Below are positions 17,750 to 27,408 of a stretch of DNA of 37,533 nucleotides, piece after piece; position 1 is the first letter of the stretch, and the number at the start of each line of letters is the position of its first letter. The notes under the pieces were generated by a model. That model searched no databases. It saw only the letters and a program-made list of their open reading frames with translations, and had not been told where the DNA came from. Both the position numbers and the translations under genes were made by a program. Origin of the DNA: Prevotella sp. GTDB lineage: Bacteria > Bacteroidota > Bacteroidia > Bacteroidales > Bacteroidaceae. Location: positions 1 through 37,533 of the forward strand of contig JAFLSE010000030.1 in the NCBI GenBank assembly GCA_022511075.1, read 5' to 3'.

Positions 17750-19165
17750 TTATTTATTATTGTTGCGATTCTCTATCTCCCTGTTGATATTGTCAATTAC
17801 CTCATCAGTCAGTTCGTATTTGGATATGATAAAAATGGCAAGGAGCAACAAGGCTGCAGGAATAATGCATACAAGCCAAAGAATACCTTCCTCGGCAAGA
17901 GGTGTCTGTTCAATAGCATCCTTATTATATGCCACGTATGCTAATACCGCACCAGGAACAACGCCTCCGAGAGCCATACCTGCCTTGTAGAATATACCAG
18001 TAAGGGCATTCACGATACCTGCAATACGCTTGCCGCTTTTCCATTCTCCGTAAGATATCACCTCAGGCACAAGTGCCCACATATAACCCGTTGCCACAAT
18101 AACACCGGTAGATTTTACAAACTGGGCGATATATACAAGTGTCATATTTGGCGACTCCATCTTTGCCACGCCATAAAGGAAAAGCATGCCCACAATTGCA
18201 ATGCCAAGGAATGCGTAGAACATATTCTTTTTGCCTATTGTACGCTTTATTGCCGGCACAAGAGGCATAAAAAAGAACGAAGGCAACGAGCCTAATCCCA
18301 TAAAAATTGACAATTCTGTCGCAGAAGCGTGCAGATTGCTTGTCATGAAATATGAGCCTGCGGCATTGCCTACCGACATCATTGCAAATGCCGTGATGAA
18401 GAAAAAGGCAATAACACGCAACGGACGGTTGGTGCGAAACTCCATCCAAAGGTCGGAAACTTTTACGTTGGCAGTCTCCTTTTCGTCCATTACAACGCGC
18501 TCCTTACACTGTGAGAAGCAGAAAAACAGCAGTGCAAGTCCTACAAGCGCATATATTGTCATTGTAATAAACCAGGCATTAGGGTCTTTTGGCAATGTTG
18601 AAGAACCGTCGGATGCAGCAGGGGCAAACAACGCCACAAGCAAAGGTATACCCGAGCCAACCGCCAATCCACCGACATTTGCCATAAACATACGGGTGGA
18701 TGTAAGTATTGTTATCTCGTTGGTATCACGTGTCAATGAACTGTTCAATGCTCCGTAAGGTACATTTATCAATGTGTAGAGCATGCTCAATCCCACATAA
18801 GTAACATACGCATAGAGTAGCGAACCGGAAAAGCCATTCCAGAAACAGAGAATAGCAAGACCTGTGAGCGGTACGCCTGCCAGTACCAGGTATGCACGGT
18901 ATTTTCCCAAACGGGGTGTGTGCTTGTCTACGTATGTACCCACGAGAGGATCCCATAGCACATCTACCAATCGCACTACAAGGAACATAAGTGCTGCATC
19001 GCCGGCATCGAGTCCGTAAATGTCGGTATAGAAAAACAGCAGATACATACATACCGTCTGGTAGATGAGGTTTTGCGCCAAATCACCTGAGCCAAATCCG
19101 ATTCTCTGAAGCCACGAGAGTTTATAAAATCCAGTGCTCCCGTTTACGTTAGTTGAGTCATTCAT
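17750..19165 (-). CDS. GPH family sugar:cation symporter
   Basis: A 471-residue membrane transporter with about twelve hydrophobic segments. The N-terminal block GFGSGDLAQNLIYQ and the loop RLVDVLWDPLVGTYVDKHTPRLGKYR are typical of the glycoside-pentoside-hexuronide family (MelB, XynP, UidB). It should bring short oligosaccharides across the inner membrane together with a cation. The GH43 gene just downstream suggests the cargo is a pentose-containing oligosaccharide. The start at 19165 gives a short soluble lead before the first helix. It is the first gene of the pair; a -7 box and a perfect 12-bp palindrome lie upstream. Confidence 0.92.
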   Translation of the reverse strand: MNDSTNVNGSTGFYKLSWLQRIGFGSGDLAQNLIYQTVCMYLLFFYTDIYGLDAGDAALMFLVVRLVDVLWDPLVGTYVDKHTPRLGKYRAYLVLAGVPLTGLAILCFWNGFSGSLLYAYVTYVGLSMLYTLINVPYGALNSSLTRDTNEITILTSTRMFMANVGGLAVGSGIPLLVALFAPAASDGSSTLPKDPNAWFITMTIYALVGLALLFFCFSQCKERVVMDEKETANVKVSDLWMEFRTNRPLRVIAFFFITAFAMMSVGNAAGSYFMTSNLHASATELSIFMGLGSLPSFFFMPLVPAIKRTIGKKNMFYAFLGIAIVGMLFLYGVAKMESPNMTLVYIAQFVKSTGVIVATGYMWALVPEVISYGEWKSGKRIAGIVNALTGIFYKAGMALGGVVPGAVLAYVAYNKDAIEQTPLAEEGILWLVCIIPAALLLLAIFIISKYELTDEVIDNINREIENRNNNK

Positions 19166-19198
19166 CAGTTTTAGTCTTTTATTTTGTTAATTTGCTTG

Positions 19199-19233
19199 CA
19201 AAATTACGAAAAAATACGTTGTTGTGCGCACAA
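19199..19233 (-). promoter_or_regulatory. Predicted GPH/GH43 promoter with a 12-bp palindrome upstream
   Basis: The minus strand reads TAATTTTG at 19206-19199, a full -7 match 34 bases before the transporter ATG. Just upstream is TTGTGCGCACAA at 19222-19233, a perfect palindrome covering the -33 region, where no properly spaced TTG exists. A regulator bound there could control sugar uptake; this is inference. Confidence 0.5.
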
Positions 19234-19285
19234 ATATGTAACGAGAACGTTTTTTAATGTTTCATTACAGAAAAAGGGTTCTGCG

Positions 19286-20623
19286 TCATGCAATCTTTCC
19301 TCTTCTTACTATCCAGATATATGCAATGATGCAGATAATCACCGACAGCACTGAGCCTGATACGGTGGCAAGTCCCATAGGAAAAAGCGTATCAGGGAAC
19401 ATTGCCGATGAAATGTAGCAAAGCGGAATCCTTGCAATGGATATTGAAGCTATGTTGTGTATGAAAGAAATAACGGAAAGTCCGCATGCGCAGAAAAAGC
19501 CGCTGTAGCAGAAATGCATGCCGGCAAATACACAGTCCCAAACATATCCCTTTAGATACTGTCCTCCAAGAAGAATTACGTGAGGGTCTGAAGTGAATAT
19601 TGCCACGGATTCATCGGCATAAATCTGCATGGCAAAAGCCGAAACACAGCCAAAAGCAATAGTTATGGCGAGGGCATAATATAGCGTAAGTTTGGCTCGT
19701 TGCACCTTGTTTGCCCCAATGTTTTGCGCGGCAATGGCAGAAACAGTCGATAACATCGCCGACGGCACAAGGAAAAGCACACCTATGATTTTCTCCACGA
19801 TACCCACGGCAGCAGCATCGTCGAGTCCTCGCATATTGGCTATGACAGTTATAACAAGGAACCCCACTTGTATGAACCCGTCCTGCAAAAATATGGGCAC
19901 ACCTATCTTCAGCATATCTCCCATTACTTGTCGCCTGGGATGAAGGTCTGCAAACGAAAGTGTTACTTCTGAACTGCTGCGACGTATCGCCATCAACGCA
20001 ATTACGACACTGAATAATTGTGACAATGTGGTGGCAAGTGCTGCACCTACCGCACCAATATTGAAAATACCGATGAGGAGATAATCCAAGGCGACATTAA
20101 CAACACATGCAATTGCGATGAAATACATTGGCGACTTGGAATCGCCAAGTCCGCGAAACACGGAAGCAATAATGTTATAAGCCACAATGGCAGGAATGCC
20201 AACAAAACAAATAGCAAGATAATCACGTGTCTGCGATATTGCTTCAACAGGTGTCGCCATTACAGAAACCACCGAATCCACCGATAAATAAAGAACTATG
20301 GAAAGTATCACAGACACAATCATAAAAAGTGTAATTGTGTTTCCTATAGCTGTTGCTACCCTCTCGTTGTCTTTTGCCCCCACAGCTTTGGCAAGTGTAA
20401 CAGTAGTGCCCATGGCAAGTCCCACAATCATTACCGTGACAAAGTGCATTACCTGACTACCCACGGAAACAGCAGTGATACTATCAACACCGCAATACTG
20501 TCCTATCACGAACAAGTCGGCAAGTCCATATAGTATCTGCATAAAATAAGACAACAGATACGGCAGGGAAAAGGCAACTATGTTTATTATTATGCTTCCC
20601 GATGTCAAGTCTTTACTCTGCAT
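19286..20623 (-). CDS. MATE family efflux transporter
   Basis: A 445-residue inner-membrane exporter with twelve predicted helices in two halves. The opening LTSGSIIINIVAFSLPYLLSYFMQ and the stretch LYGLADLFVIGQYCG are typical of MATE proteins, which expel cationic drugs and metabolites in exchange for sodium or protons. The second half repeats the pattern with KIGVPIFLQDGFIQVG. Specific substrates cannot be inferred. It begins 43 bases after dgt stops, without a promoter between them, so the two are probably co-transcribed. Confidence 0.93.
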   Translation of the reverse strand: MQSKDLTSGSIIINIVAFSLPYLLSYFMQILYGLADLFVIGQYCGVDSITAVSVGSQVMHFVTVMIVGLAMGTTVTLAKAVGAKDNERVATAIGNTITLFMIVSVILSIVLYLSVDSVVSVMATPVEAISQTRDYLAICFVGIPAIVAYNIIASVFRGLGDSKSPMYFIAIACVVNVALDYLLIGIFNIGAVGAALATTLSQLFSVVIALMAIRRSSSEVTLSFADLHPRRQVMGDMLKIGVPIFLQDGFIQVGFLVITVIANMRGLDDAAAVGIVEKIIGVLFLVPSAMLSTVSAIAAQNIGANKVQRAKLTLYYALAITIAFGCVSAFAMQIYADESVAIFTSDPHVILLGGQYLKGYVWDCVFAGMHFCYSGFFCACGLSVISFIHNIASISIARIPLCYISSAMFPDTLFPMGLATVSGSVLSVIICIIAYIWIVRRGKIA

Positions 20624-20666
20624 GTAGCTGTATTGTGATAAATAAGATTCGACATCTGCTTACAAG

Positions 20667-22004
20667 CTATACAATGGGCAGGCTTATTCCGCAAATCTTT
20701 TGATAGATATCGAGTGCATATACATCGGTCATTCCGCTGATATAGTCGAGAACAGCCATTATACGTTTCTCAAGTTTTGGATTGCAGATATCATATTGGC
20801 TCGACACCCGTCCGATGAGTTGCTGGGAATAGTAACGGTCGGGATTCATCACCGCCTCTACCATGTGATGCATCAGTGTTTCCATTATCTTATAACCAGA
20901 TAACTCAATGTCAAGCACAGGCTTGCTGCAATATATTTTTTTCTTGCTCAGCTTCGCACAATGGGTATAGGCATCGTGCTGCAAAGGGGATATACGTTCA
21001 ATAAGGCTGCCCTCGAAAGTGCCTGCAAGTATTGCCTCCTCGTTATCCAAGAAAGCCTTTACACACTCATTCTCCAACTTGCCGATAACACTGGCACGCA
21101 TATAGACAATTTTCTCGTTATCATCGGTAATCTGCTCATCTTCTATGCGTTGCCATATATGTTTACGCATAGGCTCATCGAAATATGCAAGCATAAGTTG
21201 TGCTGTCTCGTCAAACGAAAGAATCTTCAGTTTGTGAGCGTCCTCTATGTCCATTATCTCATAGCAAATGTCATCGGCAGCCTCGACAAGATAAACCAAA
21301 GGATGGCGTGCATAGCGCAAAGGTTCTCCTTGAGCTGACTTGCAATAAATTCCCATTTCATCGGCAATTTTTATGTATATGTCCTTTTCTTCGTGGAAAA
21401 AGCCAAACTTTCCCTTCTTTGTTGCAGCAGCCGATTCGTAAGGATATTTCACGATACTTGCCAACGTGGAATATGTCATAACAAAACCGCCTATACGCCT
21501 GCCGCTAAACTGATGGGCAAGCAGACGGAATGCATTCGCATTTCCTTCGAAACGTGTAATATCGTTCCACGTGTTTTCGTCGATGGAATCTTTCAAATAT
21601 GAGCCTTTTCCCTCGCTGAAAAAGGTTTGTATAGCTTTCTCGCCAGAATGCCCGAAAGGAGGATTGCCCATGTCGTGGGCAAGGCATGCTGTTGCTACGA
21701 TTTGTCCTATTTCTTCAAAAGCCGTGTTGCGAAGTTCGGGGCGTTTCTCTATTATGGCACGGGCTACATCGCAACCCAATGACATTCCTACGCTCGCCAC
21801 TTCCAATGAATGGGTAAGACGGTTGTGCACAAACACGCTTCCGGGCAACGGAAACACCTGTGTCTTGTTCTGCAAACGGCGGAAAGGAGCCGAGAAAATC
21901 AGTCTGTCATAATCACGCTTGAACTCTGTGCGGTCGTCGTGACGCTCATAGTGCCTCTGTTCCTGTCCAAGTCTCTTGTTGGTTATAAGTCGTTGCCATT
22001 CCAT
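20667..22004 (-). CDS. dgt: Deoxyguanosinetriphosphate triphosphohydrolase
   Basis: An HD-domain enzyme that splits dGTP (and often other dNTPs) to the nucleoside and triphosphate, helping to balance nucleotide pools. The 445-residue protein has the metal site His65 (RLTHSLEV) and His110-Asp111 (CLAHDMGNPPFGHSGE), with a third Asp expected in LVEAADDICYEIMDIE. The N-terminal RTEFKRDYDRLIFSAPFRRL is a family signature. The start is the ATG at 22004; an open frame continues to 22379 but would cross the promoter at 22053-22085 and the opposite dut gene. It is divergent from dut. Confidence 0.93.
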   Translation of the reverse strand: MEWQRLITNKRLGQEQRHYERHDDRTEFKRDYDRLIFSAPFRRLQNKTQVFPLPGSVFVHNRLTHSLEVASVGMSLGCDVARAIIEKRPELRNTAFEEIGQIVATACLAHDMGNPPFGHSGEKAIQTFFSEGKGSYLKDSIDENTWNDITRFEGNANAFRLLAHQFSGRRIGGFVMTYSTLASIVKYPYESAAATKKGKFGFFHEEKDIYIKIADEMGIYCKSAQGEPLRYARHPLVYLVEAADDICYEIMDIEDAHKLKILSFDETAQLMLAYFDEPMRKHIWQRIEDEQITDDNEKIVYMRASVIGKLENECVKAFLDNEEAILAGTFEGSLIERISPLQHDAYTHCAKLSKKKIYCSKPVLDIELSGYKIMETLMHHMVEAVMNPDRYYSQQLIGRVSSQYDICNPKLEKRIMAVLDYISGMTDVYALDIYQKICGISLPIV

Positions 22005-22052
22005 AATATCAGAAACAATCAAATAGCATATTGGGTTTTGAAATAATGTTTG

Positions 22053-22085
22053 CAAAATTACATCTTTTTCTTGAATAAATGCAAA
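22053..22085 (-). promoter_or_regulatory. Predicted dgt promoter
   Basis: On the minus strand TTTG at 22085-22082 and TAATTTTG at 22060-22053 match the -33 and -7 boxes with a 21-base spacer. The ATG of dgt is 49 bases downstream. Confidence 0.7.
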
Positions 22086-22124
22086 AAAGCAAGGAAAAAA
22101 TATGGTTCTTTTAGAAAAAAACAC

Positions 22125-22132
22125 TAACTTTG
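22125..22132 (+). promoter_or_regulatory. Predicted dut promoter (-7 box)
   Basis: TAACTTTG at 22125-22132 followed by CA matches the -7 consensus, 30 bases before the dut ATG. The -33 position has only a partial match (ATGG). It is divergent from the dgt promoter, with 65 bases between the two -7 boxes. Confidence 0.6.
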
Positions 22133-22161
22133 CACATTGTAATAATAAAAGGAAGAAATTG

Positions 22162-22599
22162 ATGTTGAAAATAAAAGTTGTAAACAAAGGCTCACAACCA
22201 TTGCCTGCATATGCCACGAGCCAAAGTGCCGGTATGGACTTGCGGGCAGATATAGAGTCGCCTGTAACGCTGCGCCCGATGGAAAGACGGTTGATTGGCA
22301 CAGGCTTGTATATTGCCCTGCCAGCAGGATATGAGGCACAGGTGCGCCCAAGAAGCGGACTTGCACTGAAGCACGGCATAACGGTGCTTAATGCGCCTGG
22401 TACTATCGATGCCGACTATCGTGGAGAAATCGGCGTGGTACTAATAAACCTTTCGGACACTGACTTTGTGGTAAATCCCGGCGAGCGCATAGCCCAAATG
22501 GTAGTCGCCAAGTACGAACAAGTACAAATGGACTGCGTGGATGTTCTTGACGAAACGGAGCGCGGCGAGGGAGGATATGGACATACAGGAGTGAAATGA
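22162..22599 (+). CDS. dut: dUTP diphosphatase
   Basis: Hydrolyses dUTP to dUMP, keeping uracil out of DNA and feeding thymidylate synthesis. The 145-residue trimeric enzyme has all five family motifs: [42 protein letters not shown] and the C-terminal [10 protein letters not shown] that closes over the active site. The ATG at 22162 was chosen because a longer frame to 22102 would start upstream of the predicted promoter. The stop overlaps the next gene by four bases (ATGA). Confidence 0.97.
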   Translation: MLKIKVVNKGSQPLPAYATSQSAGMDLRADIESPVTLRPMERRLIGTGLYIALPAGYEAQVRPRSGLALKHGITVLNAPGTIDADYRGEIGVVLINLSDTDFVVNPGERIAQMVVAKYEQVQMDCVDVLDETERGEGGYGHTGVK

Positions 22600-24308
22600 C
22601 GGAAATGAGGAGAATATTTGTTTTCATCGTGTTTGTTGTTATCGGCTTGACCATGATTTGGGCAGGCAACGATGACGACAACCGTAAATATGACAGATAT
22701 TTTCTCGAAGCAATGATGCAAAGGCATAAAGGCAATGCCGATGCAACATTTGATTTGTTAAAGCGTTGCGTGGAAATAGACTCCACACAGGCAGCGGCGT
22801 ATTTCTATCTTTCGCAGTGCTACAATGCATTGAGAAACAAGGAAAAGGCTCTCGAATGTCTTGAAAAGGCAACGAGAATAGATGAGGGTAATGCCACCTA
22901 CCACGAAATGTTAGCTGGCACATACCTTGCGTCAAACAAGCTTGAAGAAGGCAAGGTAGAGCTCGAGGCATTGAGACGAATATCGCCAAGTCGTGACAAT
23001 GTAGACCAGATTCTCGTGGAACTATATAAGCAGACAGCCGACTATGGTAGTGCAATACGCCTGCTTGACGAAATGGAGAGAGCTGACGGCAAGAACGAAA
23101 GAATTTCGGAAAAGAAAAGCGAGATTTACACCTCGCAAGGCAATCGTAAGGCTGCCATAAAGGAGATGAAGGAACTCACGGAGCAATACCCCAACGACCT
23201 GAACCTGAAAGTGAAATATGCCGTGACGCTTATGAACAACGGACAGGAGAAAAAGGGTGTTGAACTCATAAAAGCAGTGATGAACGAAGAACCCAACAAC
23301 GCAATGGCACAATTTGCAATGTTGGATTATGCCATAGTAAACGACAACGATGAATTGGCGGAAAACATAGGCAAACAACTGTTGGTGAATACAAACACAG
23401 ACCCACAGACCCGCATCTATCTGTTGCAGACAATGGTTAAACAGTTTGAAAGCGGCGGCAAGGATAGTACAGCGGTGTTGGCATTGTTTGACGAGGTATT
23501 GGCATCGCCAAATGCCGATGAGGATGCTGCGATGATGAAAGCCGCATATATGGAAGCAAAGAAAATGCCGGAAGATTCAATAAGCAATGCGCTGGAAAGA
23601 GTTTTACAAATTGCTCCTGACAACGTAACGGCGCGTTTGAGACTCGTTCAGAACGCTTGGAAGGCAGACGACAAAGACAAAGTAATAGAATTATGCTCGC
23701 AGGCAAGACTTTATACGCCAGAAGAGATGATTTTCTATTATTTCCAAGGCATTGCCTATTACCAAAAAGAAGAGGACGACAAGGCACTCGACGCATTCGA
23801 TAACGGTACAAAGGTGATAAACGATGAAAGTAATCCAGACATTGTGAGCGACTTCTATGCAATGATGGGCGACATTCTCCACAAAAAAGGAATGGAGCAA
23901 GAAGCATATGCTGCATACGACAGTTGCCTGCAATGGAAAGACGACAACCTTTCCGCGCTGAACAACTATGCCTATTTCCTTAGCCAGTCGAACACCCAGT
24001 TAGACAAGGCGGAGCAAATGAGCTACAAAACAATAAAGGCAGAACCCGAAAATTCGACATACCTCGACACCTATGCTTGGATTCTCTTTATGCAAGGAAG
24101 ATACAGCGAGGCAAAAATATATATAGACCAGGCCTTGCAGCATCTTGAGACCAAAGAGGGAAACAGCGTATATTATGAACATGCAGGCGACATATACTAT
24201 CATACAGGCAATGTAGACGAGGCTGTGGAGAAATGGCGTGAGGCATTACAAATAGATCCGGACAATGATGTCCTGAAAAGAAAAGTGGAACAGAGAAAAA
24301 TAGAATAA
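22596..24308 (+). CDS. Tetratricopeptide repeat protein, envelope-associated
   Basis: A 570-residue protein with a hydrophobic N-terminus (signal peptide or anchor ending near WAGNDDD) followed almost entirely by helical TPR units. Clear examples are [22 protein letters not shown] near residue 70 and [22 protein letters not shown] near the end. TPR domains hold protein complexes together; no enzyme motif is seen. Its ATG overlaps the dut stop, so the two are translated from one message, though their functions seem unrelated. The following genes code for a lipoprotein and an EnvC-like factor, an order I recall as common in Bacteroidetes, which suggests a role in envelope assembly. A second ATG at 22605 is possible. 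Confidence 0.85.
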   Translation: MTEMRRIFVFIVFVVIGLTMIWAGNDDDNRKYDRYFLEAMMQRHKGNADATFDLLKRCVEIDSTQAAAYFYLSQCYNALRNKEKALECLEKATRIDEGNATYHEMLAGTYLASNKLEEGKVELEALRRISPSRDNVDQILVELYKQTADYGSAIRLLDEMERADGKNERISEKKSEIYTSQGNRKAAIKEMKELTEQYPNDLNLKVKYAVTLMNNGQEKKGVELIKAVMNEEPNNAMAQFAMLDYAIVNDNDELAENIGKQLLVNTNTDPQTRIYLLQTMVKQFESGGKDSTAVLALFDEVLASPNADEDAAMMKAAYMEAKKMPEDSISNALERVLQIAPDNVTARLRLVQNAWKADDKDKVIELCSQARLYTPEEMIFYYFQGIAYYQKEEDDKALDAFDNGTKVINDESNPDIVSDFYAMMGDILHKKGMEQEAYAAYDSCLQWKDDNLSALNNYAYFLSQSNTQLDKAEQMSYKTIKAEPENSTYLDTYAWILFMQGRYSEAKIYIDQALQHLETKEGNSVYYEHAGDIYYHTGNVDEAVEKWREALQIDPDNDVLKRKVEQRKIE

Positions 24309-24327
24309 CAACAAATAAAAAAATATT

Positions 24328-25167
24328 ATGAAATTATCAAATGTTTTGAAAATCGCACTTGTAGCCGTACCTTTGTGCCTCGGCTCGTGCAAGACGAAAA
24401 AGGCTGTGACAACAGCACCGGCACCAGTTAATGTGGAGCAGCAAACCTTCCTGCAGAAGGTTTCTGATAACGCACAGGTTACAAAATTCATTACATCGAA
24501 ATTGAAATTCCAGGTAAAAGTGGGTGCACAGGAAATGACACTCACGGGTAACCTGCGTATGAAACGCGATGATGTGATACAATTGCAACTTATGGCATTC
24601 GGTTTTGTAGAGGCAGCACGTTTGGAATTCACCACATCCTATGTACTTATCATAGACCGCATAAACAAGCAATACCTCAAGCTACCATACAACCAGATTG
24701 ACTTTATGCGTAACAGTGGTCTTAATTTCTATTCATTGCAAGCATTGTTCTGGAATGAATTGTTCCAACCTGACCATAACGTAATCAACCAAGAGGCTCT
24801 TGCGTCATACGACACGGAGGATGACGGCAATAACGTGATTATTACGTACGCAAAGGACAAGTTGTCTTACAAGTGGCTGGCAGAAAGGAACACAGGTCTT
24901 ATCAATATTGTCAACGTATTGTACAAAGACAAGTTCCACGGCAATACACAACTTAACTGGGATTACCAAGATTTCAAGGAATTAGGTACAAAGCAGTTCC
25001 CAACGAAAAGCGATATAACGTTTACAACTCCTGAAAAGGAAATTAAACTGAATATAGTGCTCAACTACATAAAGAACGAAACGGAGTGGGAAACTCGTAC
25101 AAAGGTTTCTGACAAGTATCGTGAGGTGAACGTAGACGATATCCTGCGCCGTATAATGGCACTGTAA
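24328..25167 (+). CDS. DUF4292 family lipoprotein
   Basis: A 279-residue exported lipoprotein. The signal peptide ends in the lipobox LGSC (Cys at residue 21), followed by KTKKA. The mature part is beta-rich and resembles the Bacteroidetes DUF4292 family, which is structurally compared with LolB or LolA-like lipoprotein carriers. Blocks such as FLQKVSDNAQVTKFITSK and GNLRMKRDDVIQLQLMAFGF are consistent with that. No catalytic residues are visible. It lies 19 bases after the TPR gene and 32 before the EnvC-like gene. A part in lipoprotein or outer-membrane traffic is an inference from fold and context. Confidence 0.82.
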   Translation: MKLSNVLKIALVAVPLCLGSCKTKKAVTTAPAPVNVEQQTFLQKVSDNAQVTKFITSKLKFQVKVGAQEMTLTGNLRMKRDDVIQLQLMAFGFVEAARLEFTTSYVLIIDRINKQYLKLPYNQIDFMRNSGLNFYSLQALFWNELFQPDHNVINQEALASYDTEDDGNNVIITYAKDKLSYKWLAERNTGLINIVNVLYKDKFHGNTQLNWDYQDFKELGTKQFPTKSDITFTTPEKEIKLNIVLNYIKNETEWETRTKVSDKYREVNVDDILRRIMAL

Positions 25168-25199
25168 GTCACAATAAGATTATTTTCAGGGGATAATTG

Positions 25200-26852
25200 A
25201 TGAGAATATTTGCATTACTCCTCATTTTGATGTGGGCAGGCTCTCTTGCCGATGCGCAGACAAAAAAGGCTGCACCGGCAAGAAAGCCTGCAACTACTCA
25301 AAAAGCAACTACGCAAAAACCAGGAACACAAAAGCGTACGACAACAACGACTGCGGCAAAGCGTCCTGCAAAAAATACCACAAAAAAGAAAACAAACACA
25401 CCAGAGGTAAGCAATACGTCGATAAAAGGATTGCAAAACCAAAGTGCCAAGATAAAGCAGGAAATAAAGCAGCAGGAGCAGAAACTGAGGAACAACCAGC
25501 GCACTGTAAAACAGCGCCTGCAAAATCTCATGATTATCAACCAGGAAATCAACACGAAGAAAAAGCTAATAGATACCATACGCCATGACATCGGTAAAAT
25601 AGACGATGAAATCCTCACGCTGCAAATACAACTTGAAAAATTGCAGGAACAATTAGATGAATGCAAGCAACGCTATGTTAAGTCGGTAAGATATATGCAT
25701 CGCAACAGCTCGCTGCAGAACAAGTTGCTCTTTATCTTCAGCGCACAGAATTTCACGCAAATGTACCGTCGTTCACGTTTCGTAAAGGAGTATGCCGCCT
25801 ATCAGCGTGTACAGGGCGAGGAACTGAAGCGTAAGAATGATGAAATAAAGGCTGTGCATACTGAACTGATGGCGATAAAGGAGGAAAAAAGCACTTTGTT
25901 ATATAAAGGTGTGCATGAGCAACGTGTTCTTGAAGATAAGCAGATCGAACAGCAGGAGGTTGTGAAAACCCTGAAGAACGAACAGAAGTCGATACAAGCA
26001 ATAATAGCGCAACAACGCAAAAAAGATGCTGCAATCAATGCACAGATTGATAAACTCGTGGCGATAGAGGTGGAAAAGGCCCGCCAACGTGCTATTGCCG
26101 AGGCAAAGCGCAAGGCGGAAGAACAGGCTGCTGCACGTGCTGCCGAAAAGAAAAAGCGTGAGGAGGAGATTGCTCGTAAAAAAGCTGAAGCAGAAGCTGC
26201 CGCGAGAGAAAACCAAAGACGTATAGCCGAGGCGAAAGCAAGAGAAGAACGACTTAAAGAAGCAGCGCGTGCGGCAAGCGCAAAGAAGCGAGAGGCGGCT
26301 GAAAAGAAAGCAAAGGAGGCGGAAGAAGAGCGTCGTGCTGCAGAGCGTCGCGCCGCAGAGGATAGCCGTAAACGTGAACGTGATATTGCCGCGGCGCAAA
26401 AGGAAGCTGCCGAACAACCTGTTGCTCTTATGGCGTCCGAAGACAGGAAGATTAGCGGCAGCTTTGAAAGCAACAAAGGACGACTGCCTATGCCTATAAT
26501 GGGAGGTTACAAGATTGTGAGCCATTTCGGGCAATACAATGTGGAAGGTCTTCCCAACGTGAAACTCGATAATAAGGGAATAAATATTCTCGGACAGCCG
26601 GGTGCAAGGGTACGCTCAATTTTCGATGGCGAGGTTACAGCAGTGTTCAGTCTTGCAGGTACTACAGGCGTGATGGTGCGCCATGGCAACTATATCTCTG
26701 TGTACTGCAATCTTGGCAGTGTGAGTGTGAGCAAGGGACAGCGTGTATCCACAGGTCAGAGCATAGGAACCGTAGGTTCAGAAAACATTCTGCAATTCCA
26801 GTTGCGTAGGGAAACGGCAAAGCTGAATCCTGAAATTTGGCTTGGAAGATGA
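25200..26852 (+). CDS. EnvC-like murein hydrolase activator (degenerate LytM domain)
   Basis: A 550-residue exported protein: signal peptide to about residue 20, a Lys/Thr/Pro/Ala-rich linker, a long coiled coil in two parts (about 65-260 and an Ala/Glu/Arg/Lys-rich segment 275-405), and a C-terminal LytM (M23) domain from about 430. The LytM catalytic residues are lost: the HxGxD position reads NKGIN, the YxHL position reads YCNL, and the HFE position reads LQFQL. This matches EnvC-type proteins, which do not cut peptidoglycan but switch on amidases for daughter-cell separation. The start is the ATG at 25200; a TTG lies one codon upstream. It is the third gene after TPR and DUF4292. Confidence 0.88.
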   Translation: MRIFALLLILMWAGSLADAQTKKAAPARKPATTQKATTQKPGTQKRTTTTTAAKRPAKNTTKKKTNTPEVSNTSIKGLQNQSAKIKQEIKQQEQKLRNNQRTVKQRLQNLMIINQEINTKKKLIDTIRHDIGKIDDEILTLQIQLEKLQEQLDECKQRYVKSVRYMHRNSSLQNKLLFIFSAQNFTQMYRRSRFVKEYAAYQRVQGEELKRKNDEIKAVHTELMAIKEEKSTLLYKGVHEQRVLEDKQIEQQEVVKTLKNEQKSIQAIIAQQRKKDAAINAQIDKLVAIEVEKARQRAIAEAKRKAEEQAAARAAEKKKREEEIARKKAEAEAAARENQRRIAEAKAREERLKEAARAASAKKREAAEKKAKEAEEERRAAERRAAEDSRKRERDIAAAQKEAAEQPVALMASEDRKISGSFESNKGRLPMPIMGGYKIVSHFGQYNVEGLPNVKLDNKGINILGQPGARVRSIFDGEVTAVFSLAGTTGVMVRHGNYISVYCNLGSVSVSKGQRVSTGQSIGTVGSENILQFQLRRETAKLNPEIWLGR

Positions 26853-26901
26853 TGCTCTTTTGCGTTTTAGGAGAAGATACATAACTAAAAATACTTGAAA
26901 T

Positions 26902-27345
26902 ATGACCTATTTAATGTACCATTTATGGTTATTCTGGGCAATCGCCGCAGTGCTATGCCTCATAGCAGAACTGCTTACAGGAGGATTCTTTCTTATGTGC
27001 TTTGCCATAGGTGCTGCGGTGGCAGCAGCACTTGCTCCGTTTGTTGGATTTAACATGCAATTAGCCGTATTTGCTGCCGTAAGTGTGATTTGTATATTCT
27101 TCGTTCGTCCGTTTGCCTGGCGCTATCTGCATCGCCACGATGAGCAGCGTGTAAGCAATGCCGATGCCATATTGGGCAAAACAGGTATGGTGAGCCAAAC
27201 TATCGAGGCAGACGGCTACGGCAGGGTGGCAATAGACGGTGACGACTGGAAAGCCCAGGCAGAAAATGGCGAAGAGATTGAACGTGGCAAGAAAGTAGTG
27301 GTGACGGGAAGGGACAGCCTTATCATTACCGTAAAGAAAGCATAA
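26902..27345 (+). CDS. NfeD family membrane protein
   Basis: A 147-residue protein with two or three hydrophobic segments in the first 75 residues and a soluble C-terminal OB-like domain (ADAILGKTGMVSQ onwards, with GRVAIDGDDW). This is the short NfeD form, without the serine protease part. NfeD proteins work with SPFH/stomatin proteins, and the gene just downstream is one, 63 bases away. The pair probably forms a membrane microdomain complex. Function beyond that is not known. Confidence 0.92.
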   Translation: MTYLMYHLWLFWAIAAVLCLIAELLTGGFFLMCFAIGAAVAAALAPFVGFNMQLAVFAAVSVICIFFVRPFAWRYLHRHDEQRVSNADAILGKTGMVSQTIEADGYGRVAIDGDDWKAQAENGEEIERGKKVVVTGRDSLIITVKKA

Positions 27346-27408
27346 GGTCACTTTATTAATAAATTATGTGAACACAAATACCAAAATAAATTTAAAACCA
27401 ATAAAACT

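Noticed and set aside
19245..19285. A terminator after the MATE gene
   Set aside because: A five-base stem CAGAA/TTCTG exists but no T-run follows it.
22005..22379. An N-terminal extension of dgt by 125 residues
   Set aside because: It would cross the dgt promoter boxes and the opposite dut promoter and coding start. The added residues look unlike any domain, and ATG 22004 gives the normal family N-terminus.
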